A DNA stretch of 64,000 nucleotides from Micromonospora craterilacus (GTDB lineage Bacteria; Actinomycetota; Actinomycetes; Mycobacteriales; Micromonosporaceae): the NCBI RefSeq assembly GCF_003236315.1, contig NZ_POTY01000002.1, positions 40,952-104,951 of the forward strand, given 5' to 3'. The notes under the pieces were generated by a model, which worked only from the letters and a program-made list of their open reading frames with translations, was not told where the DNA came from and ran no database searches. Below are positions 62,663 to 64,000 of this stretch, piece by piece; positions within the stretch are counted from its first letter, which is position 1, and every line of letters starts with the position of its first letter. A program made the translations under genes and the position numbers.

Positions 62663-63586
62663 ATGCGCTGGACGTACGACGACATCCCCGATCAGCGTGG
62701 GCGTACCGCGATCGTCACCGGGGCCAACACCGGGATCGGCTTCGAGACCGCCCGGATGCTCGCGGGCAAGGGGGCGCGGGTCGTGCTCGCCTGCCGGGAC
62801 AGCGCCAAGGGTGCGGCCGCGGTCGGCCGGCTCCGCGCGGAGGTCCCGGCGGGCGAGGTGACCTGCGCCCTGCTCGACCTCGCCGATCTCGACTCGGTGG
62901 CCGCGTTCGCCGCCGCTTACCGGGCCGATCACGACCGGCTCGACCTGCTGATCAACAACGCCGGTGTGTTGTACCCCCCGCTGCGACGCACCTGGCAGGG
63001 CTTCGAGCTCCAGTTCGGTACGAACCACCTCGGCCACTTCGCCCTCACCGGCCACCTGCTGCCGGTGCTGCTGGCCACCCCGGCGGCGCGGATCGTCAGC
63101 GTCGCCAGCAACGCCCACCGCACCGGGCGGATCGACTTCGACGACCTGAACTGGCAGCGGCGTCGCTACCAGCGATTCGTCGCGTACTCGCAGAGCAAGC
63201 TCGCCAACCTGCTGTTCACCCTGGAGCTGCATCGCCGCCTGACCGGGGCCGGTTCGCCGGTCCGGGCCACCGCCGCGCACCCCGGCTGGACCTACACCGG
63301 CCAGGGACGCGACAGCGACGGCCTGGTCAACGCCGTCGGCCGGTTCTTCGCGATGAAGGTGCACGACGGGGCGTTGCCGACCCTGCGCGCGGCCACCGAC
63401 CCCGACGCCGAGGGCGGCAGCTACTGGGGGCCGGCACACCGCTTCGAGTACGCCGGCCCGCCGGTCCCCGCCACCAGGACCAAGCGGGCCGAGGACGCCG
63501 CCGTGGCGCGGCGGCTCTGGGCGGAGAGCGAGCGGCTGACCGGCGTGCCGATCACGCTGGCGCCGGTCGCGGATCCGGAACCCTGA
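62663..63586 (+). CDS. Short-chain dehydrogenase/reductase, retinol-dehydrogenase/POR-like
   Basis: 307-aa oxidoreductase. TGANTGIGFETARMLAGKGARVVLACRD near residue 16, NNAGVLYPP near 94, and catalytic YSQSKLANLLF near 172 are typical of the RDH/WWOX-like branch common in mycelial actinobacteria. ATG 62663 is preferred (GGGGGGAAACGG upstream); a TTG at 62624 extends it by 13 residues. It is separated from the MaoC gene by 87 bp and may have its own promoter. Substrate unknown. A hairpin ends it against the convergent CBM2 gene. Confidence 0.85.
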   Translation: MRWTYDDIPDQRGRTAIVTGANTGIGFETARMLAGKGARVVLACRDSAKGAAAVGRLRAEVPAGEVTCALLDLADLDSVAAFAAAYRADHDRLDLLINNAGVLYPPLRRTWQGFELQFGTNHLGHFALTGHLLPVLLATPAARIVSVASNAHRTGRIDFDDLNWQRRRYQRFVAYSQSKLANLLFTLELHRRLTGAGSPVRATAAHPGWTYTGQGRDSDGLVNAVGRFFAMKVHDGALPTLRAATDPDAEGGSYWGPAHRFEYAGPPVPATRTKRAEDAAVARRLWAESERLTGVPITLAPVADPEP

Positions 63587-63601
63587 GCGGCTGCGGCATG
63601 A

Positions 63602-63634
63602 GTGGTGCCCCGGCCGGCACGACCGGGGCACCAC
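63602..63634. terminator. Bidirectional hairpin terminator
   Basis: A perfect 12-bp stem (GTGGTGCCCCGG at 63602-63613 with 63623-63634) and 9-nt loop between the convergent SDR and CBM2 genes. Confidence 0.7.
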
Positions 63635-63648
63635 GGAGGACGACCGGG

Positions 63649-64000
63649 TCAGCCGCAGGCTGCTCCGTTGAGGGTGAACCGGTTGGGTGGTGTGTTGGTG
63701 CCGTTGTGGGTGGCCTGTAGGCCGAAGCTGACGCTCTGGTTGGCCGGGATCGTGGCGTTCCAGGCGACGTTGCGCGCGGTCACCTGGTTACCGCTCTGAC
63801 TCACCGTGGCGTTCCAGGCGCTGGTGACCTGCTGGCTGCCGGGCCAGGTCCACTGCACCGTCCAGCCGTTGACCGGGCTCGCACCGGTGTTGGTGACGGT
63901 GATGGTGGCGACCAGTCCGTTGTTCCACGAGTCGGCCGCGTACTGCACCCGGCAGGACGTCGAGCCGGGCGGCGGGGTGGTCGGCGGCGGCGTGGTGGGC
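63649..64000 (-). CDS. Secreted protein with C-terminal CBM2, N-terminal part outside the window
   Basis: Minus-strand gene ending at 63649 and open to the right edge. The visible part is a Pro/Thr linker (TTPPPTTPPPGST) followed by a complete CBM2: CRVQYAADSWNNGLVATITV, NGWTVQWTWPGSQQ and a closing FTLNGAACG with the second disulfide Cys. The conserved surface Trp residues for cellulose or xylan are present. The missing catalytic domain is probably a cellulase, xylanase or related hydrolase. It is homologous to the CBM2 of the 33070 gene but not a copy of it. Confidence 0.88.
   Translation of the reverse strand, partial: PTTPPPTTPPPGSTSCRVQYAADSWNNGLVATITVTNTGASPVNGWTVQWTWPGSQQVTSAWNATVSQSGNQVTARNVAWNATIPANQSVSFGLQATHNGTNTPPNRFTLNGAACG

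Noticed and set aside
55678..63586. Polyketide or antibiotic biosynthetic cluster suggested by FabG-like, ACAD and MaoC genes
   Set aside because: No ketosynthase, acyltransferase, carrier protein or thioesterase is visible. The set fits beta-oxidation.

Overview
The window is very GC-rich, has actinobacterial codon use, several apparently leaderless genes and many secreted carbohydrate-active enzymes with CBM2, CBM5/12-like and ricin-type modules. It reads as a filamentous soil actinomycete, most likely Micromonosporaceae (Micromonospora-like). The species assignment is an inference. No rRNA, tRNA, CRISPR array or insertion sequence was recognised.

Region 1 (1-20.6 kb) is an L-arabinose locus. 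It starts with a truncated secreted protein on the minus strand. A ChvE/GguAB-type sugar ABC transporter with a ROK regulator follows, then one long operon araB-araD-ytfQ-ytfR-ytfT-yjfF-araA, a LacI-family regulator, and a divergent Tat-exported GH127 beta-L-arabinofuranosidase carrying ricin-like repeats. Six CG-centred LacI-type operators (TGTKAKCGNTRACA-like) tie the locus together. Two of them overlap the -10 regions of matching promoters in front of chvE and araB. Four copies of a 71-80 bp element, each encoding a 24-27 aa peptide with ATGA overlaps at both ends, sit in three gene junctions of the ara operon.

Region 2 (20.9-31.6 kb) holds a membrane GT-C glycosyltransferase, a cellulose-synthase-like GT2 and an overlapping GH26 hydrolase (a probable exopolysaccharide unit). 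It then has an MFS exporter, a MarR-GNAT fusion behind a perfect palindrome, an M48 membrane protease, and a TetR plus AidB-like acyl-CoA dehydrogenase pair.

Region 3 (31.6-36.9 kb) is secreted polymer degradation: a GH19 chitinase, a clan GH-A arabinofuranosidase-like enzyme with Fn3 and CBM2, a SnoaL-like protein, and a cutinase-type polyester hydrolase close to known PET hydrolases.

Region 4 (36.9-51.2 kb) looks like an acyl-CoA catabolic regulon. It contains two adjacent half-type acyl-CoA dehydrogenases, a LivFGHMK-type ABC importer, then an SDR, an APH-type kinase and an ACAD10/11-type dehydrogenase. That last trio matches the LvaD/LvaA/LvaC logic of 4-hydroxyacyl-CoA catabolism. A TetR and a large LuxR-family ATPase follow. 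Four promoters here share the operator TRCAYT-N3-AGTGYA.

Region 5 (51.2-55.7 kb) has a pentapeptide/DinB protein, an ECF41 sigma factor with a candidate target promoter and membrane protein, an MFS transporter, and a poly-gamma-glutamate hydrolase-like protein.

Region 6 (55.7-63.6 kb) is a second fatty-acid/alcohol catabolic block: Zn-alcohol dehydrogenase, aldehyde dehydrogenase and TetR facing an ACAD-SDR-ACAD-MaoC operon. Two inverted AAACT-N9-AGTTT operators flank the TetR gene. A further SDR and a truncated CBM2 protein close the window.
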